The position numbers and the translations under genes are program-made. Below are positions 27,290 to 36,010 of a stretch of DNA of 50,089 nt, piece after piece; position 1 is the stretch's first letter, and each line of letters starts with the position of its first letter. The DNA comes from an uncultured Muribaculaceae bacterium. Its GTDB lineage: Bacteria; Bacteroidota; Bacteroidia; Bacteroidales; Muribaculaceae. Where the stretch lies: positions 1-50,089 of the forward strand of contig CAQFOZ010000014.1 in assembly GCA_948788915.1 (NCBI GenBank), in the 5' to 3' direction. The notes under the pieces are model-generated. The model was not told the origin of the DNA. It did not search any database and worked only from the letters and a program-made list of their open reading frames with translations.

Positions 27290-27309
27290 ATCTTCTTAAA
27301 ACAATAAGG

Positions 27310-27345
27310 ATCCCTTGTGACGTTATGTCGCAAGGGATTTTTTTT
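27310..27345 (+). terminator. Intrinsic terminator of the rpsF-rpsR-rplI operon
   Basis: ATCCCTTGTGAC pairs with GTCGCAAGGGAT (one mismatch) around a 5-base loop, followed by eight T residues. It closes the operon before the dnaN promoter. Confidence 0.9.
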
Positions 27346-27367
27346 GTTTAGAAATATCGGCAGCACG

Positions 27368-27399
27368 TTTTTTTTATTGGGGTGAAAGTATTATATTTG
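27368..27399 (+). promoter_or_regulatory. Candidate promoter of dnaN
   Basis: TATATTTG (27392-27399) matches the -7 consensus 8/8, with TTTT (27368-27371), 3/4 to the -33 box, 20 bases upstream. The transcript would have a leader of about 100 bases before the ATG at 27504. Confidence 0.5.
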
Positions 27400-27503
27400 C
27401 AAGTTGACGAAGAGCAGTTCTTTGGGAAGAAAACTCGTATCTTTAGAGTATATTAAAGTCTGTTTTTCCAGGTCAATGAAGAAATATAATAAAGCAAAAT
27501 AAT

Positions 27504-28625
27504 ATGAAATTCAACGTAGAAGGGAAAACTTTTCAACAGCAGTTGTCGGCAGTCAGTAAAGTGATTAATTCCAAGAACGCATTGTCTATACTTGATAATT
27601 TTCTATTGAGTGTGGAGGGCGATCGTTTAAGCATAACTGGTAGCGACCAAGAGAATGTTCTTACTGCATATATGACTGTTACGGAAGTTGAAGGAGAGGG
27701 TGCCATCGCAGTTTCAGCAAAACGTCTTCTTGAGATAACAAAGGAGATATCCAATCAGCCCATAACATTCCTGATTAATGATGCGACAAAAGAGATTGAT
27801 GTGCGCTTCCTTAATGGTCACTTCAATTTTATGGGTGTTGACGCAGTGGATTATCCCGGACGAAGAAAAACAGAGTCAGATCTAAAAACCATGATGCTGC
27901 CTGCATCAATGGTGCAAAACGGTATAGAGAATACCCTGTTTGCCGTTAGCCCTGATAGCGTCCGTCCAATTATGACCGGTATCTATTGGGATGTGCATGA
28001 TACCGACATTACATTTGTAAGTTCCGATACGCACAAGCTTGTCCGTTATATTAATTCGGAGGCTGCTCCGGGACTTGAGGCACACTTCATTCTCCCGTCC
28101 AAACCCGCAGGTATATTACGTGGAATCATCGGAAAAGAGGATGGGGACATAAAGGTTATGTTTGACTCGAAAGGTGCCTCTTTTGAGTTTGGCGATTATT
28201 TGCTGTCGTGTCTTTTCATCAATGGCAACTATCCCAATTATAACCGTGTTATTCCTGTTGATAATCCTTTTGAACTTACAGTAGACAGGGTGTCTTTGCT
28301 CACAGCTCTTCGCCGTGTATCTATTTTTGCCGCAAAGAGCTCTAATCTTGTCGTGCTTGATTTGCAACCCAATGAAATTGTGATTCATGCTCAGGATCTT
28401 GACTACAGTACATCAGCCGAAGAGCGTGTGAACTGTGGCTATGAGGGAAACACAATGACCATCGGATTCAACGGACAGTTCATGATTGAGATTCTTAATA
28501 ATCTTCATGACGATACAGTGGTGCTTAAACTCTCGGATCCGGCCCGTCCCGGTCTTTTCACTCCGTTGAAACAGCAGGATAATGCTGACGTTGTTATTAT
28601 ACAGATGCCTATGCAGGTTCTTTGA
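27504..28625 (+). CDS. dnaN: DNA polymerase III sliding clamp (beta subunit)
   Basis: A 373-residue beta clamp, normal length, with the three-domain pattern of the family: N-terminal FQQQLSAVSKVINSKNALSILDNFLL, the middle FAVSPDSVRPIMTGIYWDV segment, and the C-terminal MIEILNNLHDDTVVLKLSDPARPGLFTP ending in MPMQVL. It forms the dimeric ring that tethers polymerase to DNA. First gene of a long plus-strand housekeeping run; an exonuclease gene follows 45 bases later. Confidence 0.97.
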   Translation: MKFNVEGKTFQQQLSAVSKVINSKNALSILDNFLLSVEGDRLSITGSDQENVLTAYMTVTEVEGEGAIAVSAKRLLEITKEISNQPITFLINDATKEIDVRFLNGHFNFMGVDAVDYPGRRKTESDLKTMMLPASMVQNGIENTLFAVSPDSVRPIMTGIYWDVHDTDITFVSSDTHKLVRYINSEAAPGLEAHFILPSKPAGILRGIIGKEDGDIKVMFDSKGASFEFGDYLLSCLFINGNYPNYNRVIPVDNPFELTVDRVSLLTALRRVSIFAAKSSNLVVLDLQPNEIVIHAQDLDYSTSAEERVNCGYEGNTMTIGFNGQFMIEILNNLHDDTVVLKLSDPARPGLFTPLKQQDNADVVIIQMPMQVL

Positions 28626-28670
28626 TGGGCAGAAAAGGATATAAATTTGCTATTTACTGAAGCAACATAG

Positions 28671-29435
28671 ATGCAATTAAATTTAAAAAAGCCGTTGATT
28701 TTCTTTGATTTGGAAACCACCGGCACTAATATAACAAAAGACAGGATTGTAGAGCTCAGTTACCTAAAGGTTTTTCCCGATGGTCATACAGAATCAAAAA
28801 CGCGTAGAATCAATCCGGGAGTGCCTATCCCTCCTGAGGCTACAGCCGTGCACCATATCACTGATGAAATGGTGAAAGATGAGCCGACTTTCCGCCAGGT
28901 ATCAAAAGCCCTTCTTGAGATATTCTCAGACGCGGATATTGCCGGATATAACAGTAATAAATTTGATGTGCCTCTGCTTATAGAAGAGTTTGGCAGAGCA
29001 GGTTTGAATTTTGAGGTCTCCGGACGCCATTTTATAGACGTGCAGAATATATTTCACAAGATGGAGCAACGTACTCTTGTCGCGGCCTATAAATTCTACT
29101 GTGGCAAGGATCTCAAGGATGCTCATTCTGCAATGGCTGATACTCAGGCTACATTTGAGGTCCTTTTGGGACAGCTTGAAAGGTATGATGATTTGGAGAA
29201 TGATGTGGAGAAACTTGCGGAATTTTCCAAATCCGGCAGAGCTGTTGACCTATCCGCAAGGATTGTTCTCAATGACAAGGATGTTCCTGTGTTTAATTTT
29301 GGTAAGCATAAAGGAGAGCCGGTTGTTGAAGTGTTTAGAAAGGAACCCTCTTTTTATGCATGGATGATGCAGGGTGATTTTGCTAAAAACACTAAAGATG
29401 TCATTTCCGTGTTATATTCTGAAAGCAGAAAATAA
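28671..29435 (+). CDS. DEDDh 3'-5' exonuclease (DnaQ-like)
   Basis: A 254-residue RNase T/DnaQ-superfamily exonuclease. The metal ligands are visible: Asp13 and Glu15 in FFDLETTG, Asp99 in YNSNKFDVPLL, His152 and Asp157 in HSAMADTQ. That makes it a DEDDh enzyme. Residues about 195-254 form a small extra domain (FNFGKHKGEPVVEVFRKEPSFYAWM) like the C-terminus of ExoX-type nucleases. The position right after dnaN suggests a proofreading or repair role, but a separate PolC-type or DnaQ epsilon subunit may exist elsewhere, so the symbol is left empty. The coaBC gene starts one base after its stop. Confidence 0.9.
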   Translation: MQLNLKKPLIFFDLETTGTNITKDRIVELSYLKVFPDGHTESKTRRINPGVPIPPEATAVHHITDEMVKDEPTFRQVSKALLEIFSDADIAGYNSNKFDVPLLIEEFGRAGLNFEVSGRHFIDVQNIFHKMEQRTLVAAYKFYCGKDLKDAHSAMADTQATFEVLLGQLERYDDLENDVEKLAEFSKSGRAVDLSARIVLNDKDVPVFNFGKHKGEPVVEVFRKEPSFYAWMMQGDFAKNTKDVISVLYSESRK

Positions 29436-29436
29436 A

Positions 29437-30645
29437 ATGGGAATATTGTCAGGAAAACATATAGTATTGGGAATCACTGGAGGAATTGCCGCGTATAAGT
29501 CGGTAACTCTCCTGAGACTTCTTGTGAAAGCCGGAGCCGAGGTTCAGGTGGTGATTACTCCGTCCGGAAAAGAGTTTATAACTCCTGTAACTCTTGCTGC
29601 ATTAAGCGGCAAACCGGTAGTCAGCGAGTTCTTCAGTGCCAACACTGGAGAGTGGCACAGTCATGTAGATCTGGGACTATGGGCGGATCTTATGGTGATT
29701 GCGCCCGCAACGGCCTCCACTATAGGAAAAATGGCAAACGGCATAGCCGACAATATGCTTGTCACTACATATCTTTCTGCAAAAGAGCATGTGATGATTG
29801 CCCCCGCAATGGATCTTGACATGATGTCACATCCTTCAACAGTGCGTAATCTTAAAACACTTAAAGAGGATGGTGTGGAAATAATAGAGTCCGCTTCGGG
29901 AGAGCTTGCGAGTCATCTTGTGGGAAAAGGAAGAATGGAAGAACCCGAACGAATATTTGACAGAGTTGTCGCTTTCTTCAATAAAAAAAAGGATTTGACC
30001 GGGAAGAAGGTGGTGATTACGGCCGGACCTACATATGAAAAGATAGATCCTGTGAGATTCATAGGCAACTATTCAACCGGAAAAATGGGTTTTGCCATTG
30101 CTGAGGAATGTGCCGAAAGGGGTGCCGATGTGGTATTGGTGGCTGGCCCGGTCAATATAACGGTCTCTCATCCGAATATACAACGCATAGATGTGGGTAA
30201 TGCGCGGGAGATGCTTGCCGCAGTGGAAACCGTGGCTGCAAAAAGCGATATTGCCGTTTTTTCTGCGGCTGTGGCGGATTACCGCCCGCAGAGTTACAGC
30301 GATTCCAAGATCAAGCGTGAAGGCATAGATGATATGGAATTGAGATTGATAAAGAATCCTGATATTGCCGCTGCTATTGGGAAGATAAAGAAAGCCGGTC
30401 AGATTCTTGTGGGCTTTGCTCTCGAGACAGATAACGAAAGGGAAAACGCCTTGCGCAAAATGCGAAACAAGAATCTGGATTTCGTGGTTCTCAATTCGTT
30501 AAATGACAAAGGTGCGTGCTTTGGAACAGATACAAACAAGATAACCATTCTTGATGCAGGCGGAGGCGAGAGAAACTTTGAACTGAAAGATAAAAGGCTG
30601 GTTGCAAAAGATATTATAGATGCCGTTGTGTCTGTTTTAGAATGA
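29437..30645 (+). CDS. coaBC: Bifunctional phosphopantothenoylcysteine decarboxylase/synthase
   Basis: A 402-residue CoaBC, which joins cysteine to 4'-phosphopantothenate and decarboxylates the product in coenzyme A synthesis. The flavin-binding decarboxylase half (about 1-180) shows GITGGIAAYKS, the catalytic His in SHVDLGLWADLM and APAMDLDM. The synthase half (about 185-402) has ITAGPTYEKIDPVRFIGNYSTGKMG and AAVADYRP. The loop GELASHLVGKGRM has no Cys where E. coli has its active-site Cys158. I chose the ATG at 29437, one base after the exonuclease stop. It overlaps the next gene by ATGA. Confidence 0.94.
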   Translation: MGILSGKHIVLGITGGIAAYKSVTLLRLLVKAGAEVQVVITPSGKEFITPVTLAALSGKPVVSEFFSANTGEWHSHVDLGLWADLMVIAPATASTIGKMANGIADNMLVTTYLSAKEHVMIAPAMDLDMMSHPSTVRNLKTLKEDGVEIIESASGELASHLVGKGRMEEPERIFDRVVAFFNKKKDLTGKKVVITAGPTYEKIDPVRFIGNYSTGKMGFAIAEECAERGADVVLVAGPVNITVSHPNIQRIDVGNAREMLAAVETVAAKSDIAVFSAAVADYRPQSYSDSKIKREGIDDMELRLIKNPDIAAAIGKIKKAGQILVGFALETDNERENALRKMRNKNLDFVVLNSLNDKGACFGTDTNKITILDAGGGERNFELKDKRLVAKDIIDAVVSVLE

Positions 30646-31571
30646 AGGGGATAGTGAAGATGGATAAGTGGAGAGTGTTGTTGTTGGGACTGCTGTTTGC
30701 ATTTGTAAATCAGATGTCGGTTGCGCAGGAGTTGAAGTGCAATGTGGAGGTGAACAGTCAGCAGGTGGAGGGAACCAACAAAAGTGTTTTTGAAACGCTT
30801 CAGGAGGCAATCTCCACTTATATGAACGAGACAAAGTTCACCAACACTTCATTCAGCCCGATAGAAAAACTGGACTGCCGGATGTTTCTGACTGTCAAGG
30901 AATATACCGATGACAGGATAAAAGGAGAGCTGCAGGTACAGCTGTCCCGGCCGGTATACAACAGTACATACACGACAACTGTGTTCAATTTCAGGGATAC
31001 GAGGATAGATTTCGAGTACAGGGAAGGAGATCCGTTGATATTTAATGAAAACAGCGTTGACAGGAATCTGACAGCTCTGCTTGATTATTACGCGTATCTT
31101 TTCCTTGCTCTTGATTTTGATACGTTTTCACCGAAAGGTGGACAGCCGTTCTATGACAAGGCCCAGAGCATAGTGCAGCAGGCACAGTCGCTTGGAGAGG
31201 TTGGCTGGCGTACATTTGAGGATACCAAGAACCGTGCCGCCGTGTTGAACGGTTTCACGGAAAGCAACACATCCGCCATAAGAGATCTGTTGTACCGGTA
31301 TCACAGACTTGGTCTTGACCAGATGGCAACAAGTGTAGACAAGGGTAGATCAGAGGTGACCGAAAGTCTCGAGGATCTGAAAACAGTAGCAGATAATGCT
31401 CCCATGTCGGTGATATTGTCAATATTCAGGGATGCCAAGCTTGATGAACTTGTGAATATTTATAGCAAGGCTCCGTCGACAGAAAGAGAAAAAGTCTATG
31501 ATTTGTTGCAGCCCATATATCCTACGGAGAATGACAGGCTTGAAAAGATAAAGAAAGGGGATGAAAGATAG
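30642..31571 (+). CDS. DUF4835 family exported protein (PorD-like)
   Basis: A 309-residue protein with a signal peptide ending near SVAQ (residue about 29), matching the DUF4835 family of Bacteroidetes, which some databases list as type IX secretion protein PorD. Typical sequence includes LKCNVEVNSQQVEGTNKSVFETLQEAI and FNFRDTRIDFEYREGDPLIFNE. The family is regularly found between coaBC and recN, as here. It overlaps coaBC by 4 bases (ATGA), so translation is coupled; an in-frame ATG at 30660 is an alternative start. The molecular role is not established from sequence. Confidence 0.85.
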   Translation: MKGIVKMDKWRVLLLGLLFAFVNQMSVAQELKCNVEVNSQQVEGTNKSVFETLQEAISTYMNETKFTNTSFSPIEKLDCRMFLTVKEYTDDRIKGELQVQLSRPVYNSTYTTTVFNFRDTRIDFEYREGDPLIFNENSVDRNLTALLDYYAYLFLALDFDTFSPKGGQPFYDKAQSIVQQAQSLGEVGWRTFEDTKNRAAVLNGFTESNTSAIRDLLYRYHRLGLDQMATSVDKGRSEVTESLEDLKTVADNAPMSVILSIFRDAKLDELVNIYSKAPSTEREKVYDLLQPIYPTENDRLEKIKKGDER

Positions 31572-31629
31572 TACAACGGGGACGAAAGAGGAGATAGGAC
31601 GAAGGGGATAAAAGAATGTTTGATTGAAT

Positions 31630-33312
31630 ATGCTGAGTTCACTGACCATAGATAATTATGCGCTGATAGGCCATGTGGAATTGAATTTTACGGATGGTCT
31701 TACAATTATTACCGGAGAGACGGGTTCCGGCAAATCAATAATGTTGGGGGCATTGGGTCTGGTTAAAGGTGATCGGGCGGATGCAAAGGCAGTCGGGAAA
31801 GGTGGCAACAAGACAATAGTAGAGGCCGTGTTTGAGAATGTGGATCCGTCACTCGAGACATATTTCCGAAAGGAGGAACTGGACTGGAGTGCGGGAGAAC
31901 TGATTATTCGCCGGGAGATTCTTGCTAACGGACGTTCACGGGCTTTTGTTAATGACACTCCGGTGACACTTGTCCAGCTGGGCTATATATCTTCGAGTCT
32001 TATCGACATTCATACACAGCATGAGAACAGGCTTCTCGCAAGTCCTGACCATCAGCTTGTCATTGTTGATGCCTTTGCGGAGAATGATAAGCTTAGGACT
32101 GAATATAAGTCTGTATTTGATGAGGCACTGCATCTTAGAAACAGATTGCGCGCCCAAAGACGGGAATATGACAATATCCGTGAGCAGCGCAAAATGTTGG
32201 AATTTCAGTATGCGGAGCTTAAGGATCTTGATCCGAAGAAAGGAGAATTACCGGAAATAGAACGCCAGTTTGAACTTGCCAGTTCTGCTGATGAGGTAAA
32301 GGCACGTTTGTCTGAATTTGTATATATCCTCGGGATGCAGGACACCGGAGTAGTTGACCAGCTTTATCACGCACAGAGTGTGGCGGAGAAAGGAAATTTT
32401 GACAAATTGATCAAGGGATATGTTTCCGGTTCGCAGGATGAAGCTCTTTCCGGCAAACTGGAGTCTATGATTGCTGAAATTCGTGATATGCTTGGAACGG
32501 CCGAAGATGCTTTGGATAAGATAGACGCTGATACAAGCCTAATGGACAAACTGTCAGCACGTATGCAGGCATATTATGATGCAATCCGTAAATATAAGGT
32601 AAGCGATGCAGATGAGCTTGTAGATATAAAGAAGGATCTTGAAGACAAACTTTCGCGAATCGTAAACGGGGACGACTCTCTTGTGGAAATGGAAACTCGT
32701 TCCAAAGAATTGAACCGAGAACTCAAAGGAATAGCTGACAGATTAAGTGACAGCAGAAAAAAAGGTGCTGAAGATTTTTCTGTGGCTGTTATGGAGATGG
32801 CTCGTCCGATGGGATTGCAGAACCTTGATTTTGAGGTAAGGATTGAGACCGGAAAATTCTATTCGACAGGTCAGGACATTATAGAATTTTATTGTTCGTT
32901 TAACAAGAATCAGAAAAAGGGACTGCTGGATAAGATGGCGTCAGGAGGTGAATTGTCCCGTCTTATGCTTGCCATAAAGAGTGTTCTTGCCGGGAAAGTA
33001 TCGATGCCTACTGTCATTTTCGATGAGATTGATACCGGAGTGTCCGGTGAGATAGCTGATAAGATGGGAGACACCATGCTTGGAATTTCAGATAAGTTGC
33101 AAGTGATGTCTGTGACGCATCTTCCTCAGGTAGCAGCAAAAGGCCGCAAGCATTTTAAGGTCTACAAAAAGGATTACGAAGACCATACGGAGACTTTTGT
33201 GGAGGAATTGAGCTCTTCACGGCGTATTGAAGAGATTGCTTCCATGATGTCCGGCAAGGATGTTGGCGATGCCGCAATAGAGAATGCCAAACACCTTTTG
33301 GGGATGGAATAG
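31630..33312 (+). CDS. recN: DNA repair protein RecN
   Basis: A 560-residue SMC-like ATPase of double-strand break repair. Walker A is GETGSGKS (29-36) and Walker B VIFDEIDTGVSGEIAD, with the signature MASGGELSRLMLAIK just before it. The middle (about 150-370) is a long coiled coil. I start at the ATG at 31630 (MLSSLTIDNYALIG), since the family begins there; a TTG two codons earlier is in frame. The 58-base gap to DUF4835 is purine-rich with short ACGAA/GGGGA repeats. Confidence 0.95.
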   Translation: MLSSLTIDNYALIGHVELNFTDGLTIITGETGSGKSIMLGALGLVKGDRADAKAVGKGGNKTIVEAVFENVDPSLETYFRKEELDWSAGELIIRREILANGRSRAFVNDTPVTLVQLGYISSSLIDIHTQHENRLLASPDHQLVIVDAFAENDKLRTEYKSVFDEALHLRNRLRAQRREYDNIREQRKMLEFQYAELKDLDPKKGELPEIERQFELASSADEVKARLSEFVYILGMQDTGVVDQLYHAQSVAEKGNFDKLIKGYVSGSQDEALSGKLESMIAEIRDMLGTAEDALDKIDADTSLMDKLSARMQAYYDAIRKYKVSDADELVDIKKDLEDKLSRIVNGDDSLVEMETRSKELNRELKGIADRLSDSRKKGAEDFSVAVMEMARPMGLQNLDFEVRIETGKFYSTGQDIIEFYCSFNKNQKKGLLDKMASGGELSRLMLAIKSVLAGKVSMPTVIFDEIDTGVSGEIADKMGDTMLGISDKLQVMSVTHLPQVAAKGRKHFKVYKKDYEDHTETFVEELSSSRRIEEIASMMSGKDVGDAAIENAKHLLGME

Positions 33313-33378
33313 AGATTGAGGAAATAAAGAAAACACACAGTTGACGAGTAGGAAACTGGATGTATATTAATTGAAGAA

Positions 33379-34131
33379 ATGGAAAAGAGCGATTATATAT
33401 TTGGAATAAGAGCCGTTATAGAGGCAATAGAGGCGGGCAAGAATATAGATAAGGTGCTTGTAAGGAGAGATCTTACCGGAGATCTGAGTCGTGAGCTTAT
33501 CGATAAGATCAGGGAGTATGGAATCCTTATGCAAAGAGTTCCGCAGGAGAAACTGAATCGCATCACAATGAAGAATCATCAGGGAGCCATCGCGTTGCTT
33601 TCTCCGATAGAGTATTATCGATTGGAAAATCTGATTCCATTGTTTTATGAAGAAGGAAGAAATCCAATGATAATGGTTCTTGACGGACTTACGGATACGA
33701 GAAATTTCGGTGCTATTGGCCGGACAGCGGCTTGTGCCGGTGTGGACGCCATAGTTATCCCCGAGCGTAATAGTGTGTCAGTGACCCCGGATGCTGTCAA
33801 AACATCAGCAGGAGGGTTGTTTCATGTGCCAGTGTGTCGTGAACGGGATATACTTACAGCAGTGAAGATATTGAAAGATAATGGCTATCATATTGTTGCT
33901 GCTACAGAAAAGGGTGCTTTGAACTATACGGACGCCGATTACCGGGATCCTGTGGCGATTGTGATGGGCAGCGAGGATGTCGGTATCTCGGATGCCGTTT
34001 TGAAACAGTGTGATGAATTGGCTGCCATACCGATAACCGGAGAGATAGAATCGTTGAATGTGTCGGTAGCTGCCGGAGTCATGATTTACGAGGCTTGCCG
34101 TCAACGCAGAAAGGTTGCAAATGCCGAATAG
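33379..34131 (+). CDS. rlmB: 23S rRNA (guanosine-2'-O-)-methyltransferase RlmB
   Basis: A 250-residue SpoU/TrmH-family methyltransferase. The N-terminal substrate-binding domain (about 1-80) begins YIFGIRAVIEAIEAGK. The knot-forming SPOUT domain has motif 1 LDGLTDTRNFGAIGRTAACAG, motif 2 AIVMGSEDVGIS and motif 3 ITGEIESLNVSVAAGVMIYEA. Members methylate the 2'-O of G2251 in 23S rRNA using S-adenosylmethionine; TrmH-like tRNA activity is less likely given the N-terminal domain. Confidence 0.92.
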   Translation: MEKSDYIFGIRAVIEAIEAGKNIDKVLVRRDLTGDLSRELIDKIREYGILMQRVPQEKLNRITMKNHQGAIALLSPIEYYRLENLIPLFYEEGRNPMIMVLDGLTDTRNFGAIGRTAACAGVDAIVIPERNSVSVTPDAVKTSAGGLFHVPVCRERDILTAVKILKDNGYHIVAATEKGALNYTDADYRDPVAIVMGSEDVGISDAVLKQCDELAAIPITGEIESLNVSVAAGVMIYEACRQRRKVANAE

Positions 34132-34169
34132 AAATATTAATTTTGCGTAGAATATAGTCATAAAGAGTT

Positions 34170-35576
34170 ATGATCAATCGTATACTGATAAGGATAAAGG
34201 TAATCCAGATCCTCTACTCCTTTTTGTTAATGGAAAAACATTTCTCTCTCGAGCAGCTGGCGGCAGCTCCTACAAAGGAGAAGCGTTTTGCTTATTCGCT
34301 GTATCTGGATCTTCTGGTGATGATGGTTAAGATTTCCGAGTCAATCACACAGCGCGGCGGATATCAGCCACTTGCAAATACCCGGTTTATTAAGCGCCTG
34401 AGAAGTGAGGACGCTGTTGGCTCATTGTTGGCAAAATATCGCACTAACGCGTATCCTTTTGCCGGATTGATCGATACCCTTGCGGAGAAGGTGAAGGAAT
34501 CCGGCATTTACAAGAATTTCCTTAAAGATTTTAAGGATGGCAAGACGGAGGCAGATACTACTCTTTGGAGAGATCTATATAATATCTTGTTTTATTCCGA
34601 TTCAGGTCTGAATGCAGTTATCGCACGAATGCCTGGTTATACCATTGGAGGTGTGGAACGTACGAGGGATCTCATGAATTCCACGTTTATAAACTTTATG
34701 GCTTCCAGGGATAACGGAATGGAGGCCGAGGCTATGCTGAGGCAGAGTTTTGACAAGGCACGTGAATTATACTTCCGTCTTTTATGGCTTCCTGTAGAGC
34801 TCACGGATATGCAGGAACGAAAGCTTGACGATCGCAGATACCGTCATATTGTCACAGAAGAGGACAGAAATCCCAATATGAAATTTGTTGAGAATTCATT
34901 TGTCAACGAATTACGCAATTGTCAGGCATTGGAGAAATTTATCAATGACAATAACATTTCGTGGACGGATGAGAACCGCGTAATGATGGAAAGCCTGCTT
35001 AAATGTATTGAGGAATCAGAGATCTACAGCAACTACATGTCTGTTCCGGGGCATTCGGACAAAGATGATGCAGAGTTCTGGCGTGAAATACTTAAAAAGG
35101 TTGTATACAACAATCAGTTCTTCCTTGAGGAGCTGGAGGATCAGTCGGTATTCTGGAATGATGATCTTGAAATTATCGGTACTTTCGTTTTGAAGACAAT
35201 ACGGAAATATATTGACAGCGATCCGTACAGGCTGGTACTTCTTGAACAATTCAAGGATAAGGAGGATGAACGGTTTGGAGGTCAACTGGTAGGATATGTT
35301 CTTAAAAACAGAGAAGAATACCGTGCGCTTATAGACAGCATTATAGATAAATCACAATGGGAAAGCGAACGTCTTGCATTTATGGATGTTGTCATTATGG
35401 AGACAGCTCTTGCTGAAATACTTAATTTCCCGGCCATACCGCTGTCTGCGAGTCTGAATGAGTATATCGAGATTGCAAAAAGTTATAGTACTCAAAAGAG
35501 TGGAGGATTTGTCAACGGTATTCTCGGAAAGGTGATAAAGCAACTTCAGGATGAAGGTAAACTTTTAAAGAGATAA
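34170..35576 (+). CDS. nusB: Transcription antitermination protein NusB, extended
   Basis: A 468-residue NusB-like protein; E. coli NusB has 139 residues and Bacteroides forms are about 310. The NusB fold occupies the C-terminal part (about 315-465), with WESERLAFMDVVIMETALAEILNFPAIPLSASLNEYIEIAKSYS-type sequence (about 372-415) and GGFVNGILGKVIK. The N-terminus MINRILIRIKVIQILYS is also typical of the phylum. The excess lies at about 70-200 and looks like a copy of the region around 272-350: both contain ES-x-IY-x-N, an acidic D stretch and a WR pair. NusB binds boxA RNA with NusE and aids rRNA antitermination. Confidence 0.88.
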   Translation: MINRILIRIKVIQILYSFLLMEKHFSLEQLAAAPTKEKRFAYSLYLDLLVMMVKISESITQRGGYQPLANTRFIKRLRSEDAVGSLLAKYRTNAYPFAGLIDTLAEKVKESGIYKNFLKDFKDGKTEADTTLWRDLYNILFYSDSGLNAVIARMPGYTIGGVERTRDLMNSTFINFMASRDNGMEAEAMLRQSFDKARELYFRLLWLPVELTDMQERKLDDRRYRHIVTEEDRNPNMKFVENSFVNELRNCQALEKFINDNNISWTDENRVMMESLLKCIEESEIYSNYMSVPGHSDKDDAEFWREILKKVVYNNQFFLEELEDQSVFWNDDLEIIGTFVLKTIRKYIDSDPYRLVLLEQFKDKEDERFGGQLVGYVLKNREEYRALIDSIIDKSQWESERLAFMDVVIMETALAEILNFPAIPLSASLNEYIEIAKSYSTQKSGGFVNGILGKVIKQLQDEGKLLKR

Positions 35577-35578
35577 GT

Positions 35579-35631
35579 AAGTATTCAAATTTAAACGATA
35601 GTAAGTGTATTTAAATCTTTTATACTTACTT
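35579..35631 (+). repeat. 53-bp dispersed repeat, copy A
   Basis: Matches the minus strand of 15844-15896 at 50 of 53 positions. Including four bases upstream, its ends are a perfect 10-bp inverted repeat, AAGTAAGTAT (35575-35584) and ATACTTACTT (35622-35631). It fills much of the nusB-yajC gap and begins just over the nusB stop. Confidence 0.8.
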
Positions 35632-35669
35632 AGAAACTGTTAAACGAATTAATTTAAAATTAAAATATT

Positions 35670-35984
35670 ATGACACTGACAACAATTTTATTAGAAGCAC
35701 AGCCTGCAGCCGGAGGTGGAATGGGTGGTATTCTTATGATCGTGGCTATGATTGCCATATTTTATTTCTTTATGATCCGACCGCAAAGCAAAAAGCAGAA
35801 AGAGCTGAAGAAGCAGCGTGAGAACATGAAGAATGGTGATAAAGTTGTTACCGCAGGAGGAATACACGGAAGAATAAAGGAAATTTCAGAATATGTGATT
35901 CTTATTGAAGTTGCCAATGGTGTAAGTATCAAGGTAGACAAGGGATCTGTATATCCGTATGTTGAGGCTCAGCCCAAAAAGTGA
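35670..35984 (+). CDS. yajC: Preprotein translocase subunit YajC
   Basis: A 104-residue YajC, the small membrane partner of SecDF in protein export. One membrane helix (about 18-38, GILMIVAMIAIFYFFMIRPQ) is followed by the family signature RPQSKKQKELKKQRENMKNGDKVVTAGGIHG. It is first in the yajC-ybbR-coaE-DUF5606 group and is preceded by a 53-bp repeat. Confidence 0.95.
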   Translation: MTLTTILLEAQPAAGGGMGGILMIVAMIAIFYFFMIRPQSKKQKELKKQRENMKNGDKVVTAGGIHGRIKEISEYVILIEVANGVSIKVDKGSVYPYVEAQPKK

Positions 35985-36010
35985 TAACAGACAACATCGG
36001 ATTTTAGGGG

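Noticed and set aside
31572..31629. Purine-rich short repeats between DUF4835 and recN
   Set aside because: The ACGAA/GGGGA pattern is short and irregular and shows no pairing or coding frame.
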